From the NCBI GenBank assembly GCA_007922195.1, contig ML681981.1, positions 12,563,403 to 12,627,402 of the forward strand: DNA of 64,000 nucleotides, read 5' to 3'. The DNA comes from Podocnemis expansa. Taxonomy: Eukaryota; Chordata; Testudines; Podocnemididae. The stretch's first letter is position 1; each line of letters begins with the position of its first letter. The notes under the pieces are model-generated. The model was not told the origin of the DNA and ran no database searches. It saw only the letters and a program-made list of their open reading frames with translations. Shown here one piece after another: positions 45,190 through 56,600 of this stretch. Position numbers and translations under genes: made by a program.

Positions 45190-46035
45190 AGTGGGTACGT
45201 GGTTTGCCCCTTCGCCTCTCTTACTTGCACCCCCTTAGTGACTCGGGCACGCTCCCCCTCTCGACCCACAGCCGGGGGCGTGTAAACCCAGCAGCCGGCA
45301 GAGCGGGGCCGCACTTGCTGGCGGTTCCTCGCTTCCAGGCCGCGGCACCCCGACGCCAGGGTGATGGGCGGCGGTTGATTAGTCACACGGGGCACGCTGG
45401 GGCCGCTAACGGGGTGGTCGCGCCGCCCAACGAGCACCTCAGGCCCCTAAACTCCCGCCCCGTACCAGAGAACGGGCACGGGCCGCTCCTGTCCCCACCC
45501 TCGCCACACCCCCATCTCCTCCCCTTCCCGCTCAGTCCCGTCCCTCGCTCCCACCTTTTCTCCTCAGCCACTCCTCCTTCCGGTGGCGCCCCCTCGCTCC
45601 CCGCCACGCGGACACCGCCCTCCTCGCTTGGCCCTTTAGCGACCCCGTACCTCGCTTCCGGCAGCGCTGCGTCTCGAGCGGAAGTGACGTTCTCGAAGCC
45701 GCGCGATTCAAACTCCCGGAAGTGGCGCTGTGCTGAGGCGAAGGGGAGTTGGAGCGGTGTCGTGCCGCCGCCGCCGCTCAGGTCGGTGCGATCCCACGGG
45801 TCGGGGGTAGCAGCCTTAATCCTCCGCTCACCGCTACCCCTGCGTGCGGTGGTCTGCCCCGGCCCGCACTGCGGATGGGCGGCTCCGGCTCTGAGCGGAG
45901 CCACGTTCGTCCCCCTGGGGCTCTGCCGCGGCGGAGGCGGGAGCGGAGGAGCAGGACGCGGCGCGGGGCTCACACGGGGCGGCCACACGCAGATCCTGTC
46001 CCCCCTTCAGCGGTGCCTGTAGCAGGTGCTGCTGG
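45190..46035. promoter_or_regulatory. CpG island and probable CEP55 promoter
   Basis: This is the most CpG-dense block in the window. It lies 2.5-3.3 kb upstream of the CEP55 ATG and 2.3-3.1 kb from the MYOF ATG. Just upstream of the probable first exon are GCGGAAGTGACGT (45678-45690), a composite of an ETS site and a CRE half site, a second ETS-like CCCGGAAGTG (45715-45724), and TTCAAA (45707-45712), the reverse complement of a cell-cycle CHR element. No TATA box is visible. The island could also drive antisense transcription toward MYOF. The long open frames through it are a by-product of high GC content. Confidence 0.75.
45690..45781 (+). other. CEP55: Probable non-coding exon 1 of CEP55
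   Basis: The first coding exon of CEP55 begins with an acceptor abutting its ATG, so an upstream 5' UTR exon is required. Inside the CpG island the sequence GCCGCCGCCGCCGCTCAG is followed by GTCGGTG, a plausible splice donor at 45781/45782, and the ETS/CRE cluster lies just upstream. The exon start is not determined; 45690 is a rough limit set by those motifs. There is no direct transcript evidence. Confidence 0.4.
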
Positions 46036-46039
46036 CGCG

Positions 46040-46213
46040 CAATGTTCCCTCTAATTACTCCTAGACTGTGTGCGCAAACTATTTCTTTCTGTGCGCAAAA
46101 CCATTTCTTTGTGAGCACCAATATTAGCACTATTGAATTTTTTCGTGCACACTTTATTTTGTCGTGTGCAGGTTTCATGATCTGTGCGCGCGCACAGCTT
46201 AAAGGGAACAGTG
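46040..46213. mobile_element. Short hAT MITE (TGTTCCCTCTAA ends), copy 1
   Basis: It starts CAATGTTCCCTCTAATTACT and ends CAGCTTAAAGGGAACAGTG, the terminal repeat type of the 2.2-kb hAT at 10495. The interior has GTGTGCGCAAAC and GTGCGCGCGCAC blocks. It lies directly beyond the CpG island, within the probable first intron of CEP55. The flanking 8 bases do not match well. Confidence 0.65.
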
Positions 46214-46300
46214 GTGTGGGGCAGGCAGCCCCGCTTAGTTATGCTGGTGAGATCCTGTGAGATTGTAGGCGTGTTGGTCCCTGGGTACTGGAGAGACAGG

Positions 46301-46663
46301 CTATGTTCCCTCTAAGTTGTGCGTGTGTGTGTGTGTGTGTGCACACAGGCTGTGAAGCCCACACACACAACAAAATAAAGTGTGCACAAAAAAATTCAAT
46401 AGTGCTACTCTTTTTATGCTACTTTAAGAAGGCTATTTCAAGTAGCATGTTTCAAATAAGGTTATGTAATTTATAAAATCATTTCCATCATCAAATCAAA
46501 ATAAAATTTAGACATTATTTGCATCAGACACACTTACTTCATTGCACTCACAAGTTTGACCACACTCACGGGAGTGTGCACAAATTTGGACATTGGTGCC
46601 AAAAATTTGCACATAAGAAATTTTTTGTGCTCACAGCCTGTGACAAATTAGAGGGAACGCTGG
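46301..46663. mobile_element. Short hAT MITE (TGTTCCCTCTAA ends), copy 2
   Basis: It starts CTATGTTCCCTCTAAG and ends AAATTAGAGGGAACGCTG(G). The flanks GAGACAGG (46293-46300) and CAGACAGG (46664-46671) differ at one base. The interior contains a GTGTGTGTGTGT run and a GCACACAGGCTGTGA segment similar to that of copy 1. Confidence 0.7.
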
Positions 46664-46746
46664 CAGACAGGACTGGTTCACTACCTTCATTGGATCAACT
46701 TCAGCTGAAGAAAGAGTCCGGCTCCAGAGCTTGCATTCCTGTAGTG

Positions 46747-46938
46747 CAGGGATCTCAAACATGCCACCCGCAGCCCACATCTGGCCCCTGAAGCTGTTTC
46801 CTGCAGCCTGCAATGACACTAGATGCTATCGTTGCTCACATTTGCAATATTGTATGAAAAAGCTTCAGCGATACAGCCCTCCGGTTAACGTACTAGTCCT
46901 CATGTGGCCCTCATGATGATTTGAGTTTGGGACCCCTG
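46747..46938. mobile_element. hAT MITE (CAGGGGTCTCAAAC family), copy 1
   Basis: It starts CAGGGATCTCAAAC and ends GTTTGGGACCCCTG. The 8-bp flanks CTGTAGTG and TTGGAGTG agree at six of eight. The interior (TGACACTAGATG, TTGCAATATTG, AGTCCTCATGTGGCCC) is shared with copies at 47544 and 57691. Confidence 0.75.
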
Positions 46939-47543
46939 TTGGAGTGCCTAGGAGCCTCAGTCGTAGACCAATGTCCCATTGTGCTAGGTGCTGTACGAAC
47001 AGAACTAAGGGAGAGTCTCTGCCCAAAAGAAGTTTAAATAACCTGCTTTTATCCCAGCAGTATCTGTGATAGTATGTCCTGTGATGTAACATCTGTTCAT
47101 GTGTGTTGGTTTGCCTGCTTTGGAGCCCCCTGAGTAGAAGTGTGAGTAAGTGTAATATTTTAGTTCTGTTTTGTGGTGGTTTTAAACATACATGCTATTG
47201 TACGTGAGCCCTTGCCTATACTATAAAATTGTTAGTAGGACTATATTGCAGAGAGAGATGGAATTCACACCCGTGAGGGATGCAGGGTTGTGCTGAGCTA
47301 ACTCCTGGTGCAGGCAGCACTATGTGAGCTGGAGAGCTTCCCCCCTTGATGAAGCTGATGCTCCCCTTGGAGGTGGAATACCTAGGGCCAATGAGAGAAG
47401 CTTTCCTCTCAGTATAGGTAGCATCTTCCTGAAGCACTGAAGTGGGAGGGCTATAACCCTTATTAAAACTAAAGCTGAAGAAGCATACAGAAGAGTATGT
47501 GATGTTTCTTAGCTTGTTTTGCAGTCTCAGGGCTGGCCTAAAG

Positions 47544-47752
47544 CAGGGGTCTCAAACACATGGCCCATGGGCTGGATGTGGCTCCTAAAGCTATTTGCTG
47601 TGGCCCACAATGACACTGTCGCCACTGATACTTGCAATATTGTTGTATGAAAAGTTTCAATGTTCCAACCCTCAGGCTAACATACTAGTCCGCATGCAGC
47701 CCTCTACTAGTCCTCATATGGCCCTTGTGATGATTTGAGTCTGAGACCCCTG
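47544..47752. mobile_element. hAT MITE (CAGGGGTCTCAAAC family), copy 2
   Basis: It starts CAGGGGTCTCAAACAC and ends AGTCTGAGACCCCTG. The flanks GCCTAAAG and TTCTAAAG share their last six bases. It has the same orientation and interior as copy 1, 0.6 kb away. Confidence 0.8.
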
Positions 47753-48507
47753 TTCTAAAGAAACTCCATCTGCTGCTCAGATGAGCTTCACCCTTATGAC
47801 AGAAAGCTCTATTTGTGTCTAGGGAGCACAGTTGTTGGTTGTGGTTTTTATCATGGAGTTCTAGGTTGCGTGCTGGCCCAGGGCCATTACGTGACTTGAA
47901 GAGATAAAGGGAGAGCTTGAATTTATTTGGATGTTTAATGGGAATCCAGTGCAGAAAATGAAGCTCTCAACTTGTAGCTGGCCTTTGATGGCAGACAAGA
48001 TTCAAGAAGAAAGCACTGCATCACTTCTCACTCATTTCACATTTGCAAGGTTACCTCTACAACCAGAGGGGCTAAAAACTTAATGAAAAGAAAACTTAAT
48101 CTGAAGAAGATTTGGGTTGTCTCTCTCACTGGGGATATATAGGTTTTCAGGCCCTGCTGTCAATGGTAACCTATAGGAAACACCTTCTATTAAAAACGCC
48201 TTGCACTTCTGTGGTGCCTTCTATCTGGAAGTCCCTACACTTAACTCTCGTGTTTATGAAGCTTCTCAACATTTGTGAGATAGATAAGCAGTAGGTATTG
48301 TCTTCATTTTCCAAATAGAGAAACTGGTTAATTCAGTCTATACTGCACTGTCACCCAGGAACAGAACACAATCTGAATTTTAATCACACTAGACCATGGT
48401 TTAGCAAATCTGTATAAAGTGGTATTTCTACTAGGTCTCTGGAATCTTCAATATTCAGTACAGGAGAGGACCATTGTTTACTGGACTACTTTGTTTGTTT
48501 TCCACAG
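47753..48507 (+). other. CEP55: CEP55 first intron, 3' end
   Basis: Sequence upstream of the first coding exon, ending with the acceptor TTTTCCACAG. No repeat or exon was recognised. Confidence 0.55.
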
Positions 48508-48690
48508 ATGACTTCAAAGGTCACCAAAGATATAATTACTGGCAAATGGGGATTCAAATCTGGTAACTCCAAATCTGAGACTGAATTGGAGAAGTATAAG
48601 AGAGAGAATGCAGCCCTCAAAAAGTCAATGGAGGAAATTATTAAAGGGAAAAGCAAAATGACAGATGTAGAAAGGAAAAGACTTTTAGAG
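48508..48690 (+). CDS. CEP55: CEP55 coding exon 1 (N terminus)
   Basis: CEP55 is a coiled-coil centrosome and midbody protein that recruits ALIX and TSG101 (ESCRT) for abscission. This 183-nt exon follows a good acceptor (TTTGTTTTCCACAG) that abuts the ATG, and ends at a GTAATA donor at 48691. It encodes 61 residues beginning MTSKVTKDIITGKWG and ending MTDVERKRLLE, and aligns without gaps to the human N terminus (SKSETELEKYK and KGKSKMTDVERKRLLE regions are close). The charged heptad-like second half starts the N-terminal coiled coil. It ends in phase 0. An in-frame ATG further in cannot be excluded as a start, but this one matches the family. Confidence 0.96.
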
Positions 48691-50358
48691 GTAATAAGCA
48701 CGGTTTTACTTTCAGACTTGGTGGTGGTGCCATATTTGCACAAACAGCATTTCTCAACTGTTAATATATAAACAAGTGACTATTCTTTCTGTAACTTTTT
48801 AAAGTGTAGTGCATTAATACAGTAGGTCCATTTTTAACTATTTAGTTTTACCTGCACTAATAAATTCCAGGTTATTTTACAAAGTGGTTAAATATAGAGG
48901 CCTGAGACCAAGAGACTCAATTAGTAGCCCAGTAAGACATGTCTGTCACTACTTTGAGCATTGCCTGCAGAGATCCCTATTCTGGGTGATGTAGGTGCCC
49001 TTGATAAATGAGAAAAGAATTTGCTGGATAGCATGTCCGTGTACCTACCAGTAGACTGTATTTCTCAGGTTTCTCCATTCACATTCGGATTCACCTAGGG
49101 GATGCAGCCTCAACAACCATAAAGTGTTTTTATGCCACCCATAGACAGAGAGCAGGAACTGGGGATGCCAGTCATTGCTGGTCTTGTTCTATTTCAGTTT
49201 TATTAACCAGCTTAAGTAGTTTAAGTGCTATTTTTGCTAGGCACAGCTAAGTTTTTTGGCTTTCTTGCCATTTAGTCTTGTGGATCCATTGAACCTTTTC
49301 CTGCTCCAGTCAAACCCTCCTCACTGAACTAGAAGAAAGTCTATCAGATGTAAGCTGTCTCTCTCTGACTGAAATATAACAGGTGTCCTTTTTGTTGGGA
49401 AGGAATATGATCCCAGTGGGGTGCTTCATGCGTGTGATTGTCATCAGCTTCTCTTTTTGAGTGAGCCACCTTAAGTCTGCTCCTGGATGCACTCTCCAGT
49501 TCTGCTTTAGTCCTCCAGTGGCTTGATAGTTTCAGGTATCTGGATTTGAGCCTCAGCTTCTAATTGACAGAAACCTAAACAACACTGAGTAGAATGCATT
49601 TAAGTGCATTTCTAATATTTCATGTCAGTCATCATCATTCACCTCTTGAGGTGAAACACTGTTTAAAGCTGAAAGGGGCCAGACTTTGGAGACAGGCTTT
49701 AATGGTTACACTCTCAGCTGTTCTCCACTGACATCACTTACAATTTTTTGTGTTGCGTGGTTTTGATGATGCTTTTTGCTCATGGGTTGAGGCTTTTGGC
49801 AAGCAAAGTTGCCACATGGTGAGGTTCTAATTACTTTGTTCTAATAAATTAAAACCTAAAAGGAGCTTCTCAGCCTCTAAAATGCTGCTGGATAAAGTAG
49901 TTATGAGGATGATGATAAATGTGCCAAAGAAAAACACTTCACCCCCCAAAGACTCCTGCAGTTTTCATGATATATGCGCTTGAAAAAATTATTTTCTGAA
50001 TTATATAAATGTTGTTCAACTTCTATGCCCTCCATGTGAATGGCAGGAGTAGGCCATGTTAATGAGATTTTGTTGTTCCTGCCATTTCCATGCTTATAGC
50101 TGCTGGAGACTCAATCAATATTTGTATTTTTTCACACTCCATAACTACATTCTAGCCTGTCTTGAATGATAATGCTAATGTTTTACTCAGATTTTTGCAT
50201 GTGTTAAATGTTCAGATAATCTCAACTAACTAAAAGCTGATCTTTCAACATTCAGAAGTGAATATCACTTTGGACTCTTGTGGACTTTCCATTGCATTTC
50301 TGAGTAGTAATTGTTTATTGGCGTATCTGTACTTGTAATCTTGTTTTGCTCTATGTAG
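48691..50358 (+). other. CEP55: CEP55 intron between coding exons 1 and 2
   Basis: This 1,668-bp intron is bounded by GTAATA and CTATGTAG. It is AT-rich. No mobile element, RNA gene or additional exon was recognised in it. Confidence 0.85.
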
Positions 50359-50643
50359 AAAATACTCGCCCTTGAAACTGAAAAGGAAAAATATATCTAT
50401 CAATTGGGGGAGAAGGAAAAAGAAATCCAAAGTCTAAAAGAAAAGCTTACAGCCAGAAATAAAGGTAGTGATGCTGCTTCACTACTACTTCAGCTTGAAG
50501 AGAAAACAAAGGAAGCTGAGCGAAGAGAACAATTAGTTAATGCCCTGTCAGAAGAGATGGACCATTTGAAGTGCAATTTATCTACTGTTACTGCGAGATG
50601 CTCTGAACTTGAAAACAGAGCCAGCACCTTCCAGTTGTCCCAG
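50359..50643 (+). CDS. CEP55: CEP55 coding exon 2 (coiled coil)
   Basis: A 285-nt, phase 0 exon lies between CTATGTAG and a CAG/GTACGT donor. It encodes 95 residues starting KILALETEKEKYIYQL and ending ENRASTFQLSQ, rich in Glu, Lys and Leu with heptad spacing, as expected for the homodimeric coiled coil before the ESCRT/ALIX-binding region. It continues the previous exon directly (RLLE to KILALE), matching the human protein order. A short internal segment (ARNKGSDAASLLLQLEE) is slightly longer than the human counterpart as I recall it. No stop or frameshift is present. Confidence 0.96.
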
Positions 50644-53600
50644 GTACGTATTGAGTAAATAACCTGCTCATTTATAAGCTCACTTTACTGTTGAGCACTG
50701 AAATCCATTCTGTAGCCAGATGCACTGATGTATTGCTTCCATTTTCTCTCAAAGGTCTCAGGACAATACTACAACATAAGATGTAAAGGGACGCAATGGC
50801 CAGCATGAATGTTGTATTACAGTGGTAAATGGAGCAATCCAGCTCCATTTGGTCTCTGCTCTCTCAAGCAGTACTTCTGTGCTATCATAGCAGGTTAGGA
50901 AGGTCTCTAAGAACTCCATATCTGTCTTGGGAGTTCCCCATCACAGGCTTTGAGCAAGGCAGCTTACACTGCCCTGTGTGGTGCATACTGTGTGCTCTGG
51001 TGCAAAGTATGTGGCCAAAGGCATCAAGGGCATGAGGGGTTGTGGCTGTAGTAAATGCTGCATCTGCCATTCTGTCATATGCTGCAATATACAAGGCAGT
51101 AATAATTGAGACATGGGTCAGGGAGTGTTTGAGCAGCCTGGAATTCCAGATCCACAAAAGTGACAAAGCTACCTTGGCTCCACCTTCACTGAGCTTCTGT
51201 GTTAGTCCTCTTTAGCCGGGGAGAACAATGCAATAAAATCTCGAGTGAGTTAGTGATATAAGGGAGATGTCACTTAATCTGTTTAAAAAAAAAAATATAT
51301 ACAGAATCCTGCATTCAATCATGTCACCCTCTGCTACACTGGGCAGAAGAACTCCCAGTCCTCTGGTTAGTGGAAGTTTTAATAACACAGTGCCACCAGA
51401 GTGAGAGATTTGGAATGATACCTTTCTTTCAAGAATGCACTGGTATCAAACGTGACAGTCCTAGCATAATTAGGTAAACTAACAATGTTTAAAAATCAAT
51501 TTGCTTTAGTAATACTAAGGAAGCTGTCCTTGACCTATAGGAGTGAAAATGTTCATTCTTCAAACGATTCTGGAGAGCACCTTATTTCATTACTAATTAG
51601 TTCATTCCCCAAGGCCTAGCCATGCCCTGTAGGATACGATAGTTTTGGATATGCTTGCTCATGCTGTGGCCTTTCCATTTCTTGATTTGCCTCTTGCTAC
51701 TAGGTATAAATACACCCCCCTGTCAGTTTTTTCTCTATCTGCTTCTTGGACAGTGTCCAGCAGCATAGTTCTGTAAATGTTCTTTTCTAATGGTAAGATC
51801 AGCATAGGAACACCTCATACATGTTTATGACTTCACCAGTGACTGTCTCAGTTGTTCAAGCACCTTCAGAGCGATGAGAGCATCCGGGAAGGCTGAATCA
51901 AATACCTTCCAGTAAAATAATCTAGTCTTTTTCCAGATGTCCTTCCAGTGTCATATCCTGATAGGATGTGGAAACCTGACCAGTGTGGCAGCTTTCAGTG
52001 GTCTGAGGGATATACACAATCCTTTTTCCCAGCATCAGGCACAAAACCAAATGCTTGTGAAACTGTATCCATGCATGATTTCCACAGCAACCACTAGACA
52101 TTAGTCCCTTGTGCAAAAGTCTAGAGCTCTGGAGCATCTGTTCTGGTGACATTGATAATCTTGGTATTTTTTAGTAATTTTGGTGTCAGTCTTCTCATGG
52201 AAACTGCAATGAATAGTGCAGGTCAGCAGCTCCATTGCTTAACGATTGCCGGAAGAATCTCACATGCTGCAGCATTTTTCCAGCAAAGTGTGCAGTTAAC
52301 TCATTCTTCCATGAGGGTTTTGGGTCTGGAATCTGGGTCCTCAGTCAGTCTTCCATATGCAGTCACACTGAGCAGCTCATTGTTTATCAGCAGAGATTCT
52401 CAGCTGGTGGATTTTGTCTCACCAGAGATGCCATCAAAGCTCCTGTTCGAAGAAGATGTCATTCATTATCTAAGACAGAAGGATGAATAGATGTCTGAGC
52501 AACTAGGTGAATCCCTGGCTAGCTGCTACATTGGACCTTCCTTTCTCACCGGACTCCTGAGCCTGCCTTCCTGTTCCTCCTGCCTTGTTCCAGATCTCTT
52601 TTTATTCCTCCACCTCTATCTCCAGACTCCAGTTTCTGATCAGTAGGCCTGACTACCACTGCTGTGACTGGTAGAGCTGATTCACTACCTTCCAGTCTAG
52701 GATACTTGTTTGCAAGTATGAGACAGTAGACTTTTCACTGTGACACAAGATGTTTGTGTAGTCAATGATTCTTTTTGTACTGGACAGGTGTTTTATTACC
52801 ACATAGTCTGTTCTTTCTGTCAATATATCTGATTCCTCTGCATATGTATCCAATACAAGGTGGACTTTGTCATAAGTCCGATATTTTCTTTGTAGACGTG
52901 TAAGTCTCCGAAAGGCTTCTGCTGGTGTAAGATAGCTGTCACATTATCACTAGGTAGTCAGTTAGGAAGACTCTACGAGGTATTAATTAGAATGAAGTTC
53001 AAATTTGACATTCTTATGTGCTAAGTGAAAAGCAATTGTGGAGAACTACCACGGAGAACTGGTACTTTGCCTAAGTCTTATGTAGATCATTATTAAGCTG
53101 GAGTCTGGACATGACCAGGACATGAGCGACCAAAAATCTGTTAATGGCTAGTTCTGTAATAACCCCTGCCAGTTTCACGCTGAGACTTTTTGCATTTGAA
53201 CACAGCTTTAGTAGTCTTCACTGAAGTCCATGAATTTGAAATTCTTTGGGTTCTGAAGACTTCATACAAGTCATGGTCCATCCCAAAGTATCCATTCAAA
53301 TGACATCTTTAGCTATCTTATCACTGAAGAATACTTTTGTCATGATATCCGTGAACTCCAGCCTGTCACATGCAAATGAATTGTAAGCTCATACCATAGC
53401 TTATTAAATGCCAAGAAGGGGCAGTGTTAAGCACCTAATGAATCTAGGTCAGTGTTTCTCAACTGGTGTTCCGTAGAACATGGTGCTCTGCAGATATAGT
53501 GCAGGTGCTCCACTACTAATCTCTCCCCGGGGAGGGAGTGGGAGGGGTGAAGAAGAATGCAGTGAGCCAACATGTGCCTGAGGGACTTAAAATGCCCCAA

Positions 53601-56600
53601 GCACAGCAAAGCTTCCAGGCGCACGTCAGCATGTGTTGCTGCATGGCTCCTTTGCTGCTGATGGATCATTTAAAGTTTCCCACTACTGTTACTACCAACA
53701 TTGAAATCTCTTGGACATAGCTTCCGTAGTAAGACTTTATACATCTCCAAGAATAGATGAACTTTGTTCAAACATGCAGGCCCAAAATTCCCATTAAAAG
53801 TTGAGTAATATGATTTTTAGTTAAGTTGTGTGCACAATCATATATCTATTTTTTTAGAAATTAATGCATGTTATAGTCATAAAATTGCATTTAATTCGAT
53901 TTCCTGAATCGTTTTTGCAGGAATGCATAGCATACAGATTATGAACATAAAAGCCAGTATATACCAGCTTTTTCAAGAAAGTTTTCATCAGGTATTCTGC
54001 ATAAATTAGTTAATACCTTTAGGCCAAAAAAGGACTAAAAACATTGGTTGATGGTGCCTGGTTGTTTAAGACAAAATGTGAAAGAGCATTTGACGGCTTC
54101 TGTGCCTACCAGTCCCCACCAATAACTTTCCTTGCTCTGTTTTTGGCCTGAACCAAGAGCACAGGAGGGACTGGGCAACCTTGTATCAACCCAGTTTCCT
54201 TTTTGAAATTTCTCCCATATGTTGCTGTCAGGTTTGTATAACCTCTCATTTCAGTGAGGTACCAGGCAATCAATGCAAAAACAGTAAGTTAAATCTAAAG
54301 CGCAAAAAAAAAGTCTTCCAGTGCTGCAAGGTGCAAATTCCAGTTTTCAGTTTTGATAGATCATTTAAAAAGCTGCACACACAGCGAGCTTTCTGGATTG
54401 TCATCCTGAGAGTTGGCTGCTCTGTTAATTCAACCTCATCACATCTTGACCCAGTCTATAGTACAGCTCTCAATTCTGCAGGAAAGATCAGTGTGAGCAA
54501 AAGGCACACTGGATGTGTACAACTGGCCTTGCAAGTGCTGTACTCTTTGGGCAATAACTTCAAATGGAGCAGTGTGCTTTTCAAAAGACGTCAGTCATGT
54601 TCTGTATAGTAGCTCTGTGCGTGCCATTTGTGGATGGAGTCCAGTAATTCTGCCTGGATGGTGACATCTTGACCAGTGCCTCATTAGATATTTCTTTTGA
54701 CATAATAGACAAAGCTGATAATCCATCCCACTGAATGCTGCTTTTCTGCCAATGAGGGCAAATCAGCTTGATGGTCCCTTGATAGTTACCCAGTTAATTT
54801 AATGTATCATTCTGACTTTTAACAGGTAACACCATGCTGTCATTTCAGTTTGTGAGGGCATGCCTCTATTAAAGTTCCATTAAAAAGCACTGGGGTGTCC
54901 TTACCCAATTGTTCTAGAGTTTTGTCATACTGGGCGCCATTTTATTTGAATGGTGCCCTGCCTGACCCATTTCCAATGACATATCTAAATTTCCACCAAC
55001 TGAAGAACCGGGAGCTGGACAAAGAGGCAGGCAAGGTGGTAAGTTGCCCTCTCTCCCCCAACCCCGCCATGCCCCAGAGGGTGACACCATTGAAAATGAT
55101 GATTCTGTAGAATTTGTTTACAAATGATGCCTTGCTTTATCTTTTTATTGTTAATTTGCACATAGTTATACATGCTGTCAGACTGTTGGAGGGGTAGCAC
55201 AATCTCACACTGCCTTTAAAAGAAATGTGAACACCCACCTGACCCCACTGTGGTCACAAACACAAACCTCTTTGAGTTCCCCTATGTCTTTGAGTTTACA
55301 AGTTCATATTTGCTGCTCATCCAACTCTGAGAACTGACCCTTGTGATATGTGATTTAAGCCATAGAAACACTTTTTGGCTATTCTGTGCTAACTGAAGAA
55401 AACAGGCCAATTGTCTTCCATTTGCATGGACATCAAGCGCAGTGTCCCATTTGGTTGTATACAGTAATGTGTTTTTAAAGAACAAAACTACTCGTTATGA
55501 TGAATGTAACTGAGGATTAAGTGACTAGCTAAATAGCAGCATCTTTTCCAATCTAATGTAAAGAAAACAATTCCTGAAGGACTAAACTGGAAATCAGTTT
55601 TTTTCAGAGATTGTGTTAAGAGCTTTGACCTTCTAGCAATTAAAAAAAACCCGCGCGCGCACACAAAACTTAGCTCTTCAAAGTGTAAAGCACATATATC
55701 AGGTAGAATACCTGAGCTAGGACTTGTGGTGGGGTAGAAATATTTCATTAGCTTGCTTACTGTGCTGCCATTGCCTCCCCTCCGCTTTACAAGTGACTGC
55801 AGTATTGTGAGAACTGCTAGGGCTTAAACACCAATGCTTCATATGCACTAGCAGTTAGATGCTTTGGAAAAAATATGAGATGAAGGGGGGAGCGACAGAA
55901 AATGTGGTAACTAATCTTAAAGATTTCTATTCTTGGCAGGACCATAGGAAGATCCACTATCATTCCCTTTCAGAATCCAAGTACCTATCTCACTTCAGAG
56001 CTCCGGCCACTATTCATATGAGATACAACCTAAACCAATGGACCATACAACTAGCTACTGCTCCTCTTGTATTCTTGTCCTTCCACTAGGGCTGTGAAAA
56101 GTCTAGACCTTCTGCAAACCTTGCGTCTGTGGACTTCACATATATAGGTGCAACCTTTTTTTCTGTTTGCCCTCTTTCTGTCAACTTGGAGGTTATTTTG
56201 TCTTTCAGGTTATTTGTGCCTTCTGATGTAATTTGTAGGGCTGAAAGGTCCATTTCTCCCTCCTCCAAGCAGAGCCCTGTTCTGCTGAAATTCTAACCAT
56301 GGCACAAGAGAGGTACCAGCTTACTCTTCCTCCCATACTGCAGAACTCAAGGGGGTTTGGGAGGAGCTTGATCTGAACTTCTGATAACGTCTCTTACAGT
56401 AACTCTACCTTCTCTCCTCCTCAGCAACACTTAACTCTTGTTTCCAAGCCCTGATTCAGGAATGTGCAACCTGTGACTCTGGAGCCCTTTGCAGATCCTT
56501 GGCTGTGCCCTCGTGATTCCAGGCTCCCCACCACTGGGGGACCATACAAGGGACCCACTCCTGGTTCTGGGCTGCCCCTGCCAATGGACACTGGCAACCA

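Noticed and set aside
45204..46022. 272-codon plus-strand frame and 201-codon minus-strand frame in the CpG island
   Set aside because: Both are Pro/Ser/Arg-rich and overlap on opposite strands; GC-rich DNA lacks stop codons. No domain or splice pattern supports a protein.
50885..51166. 93-codon minus-strand frame in a CEP55 intron
   Set aside because: Some phrases look vaguely protein-like, but no family was recognised, and it is antisense inside an intron.
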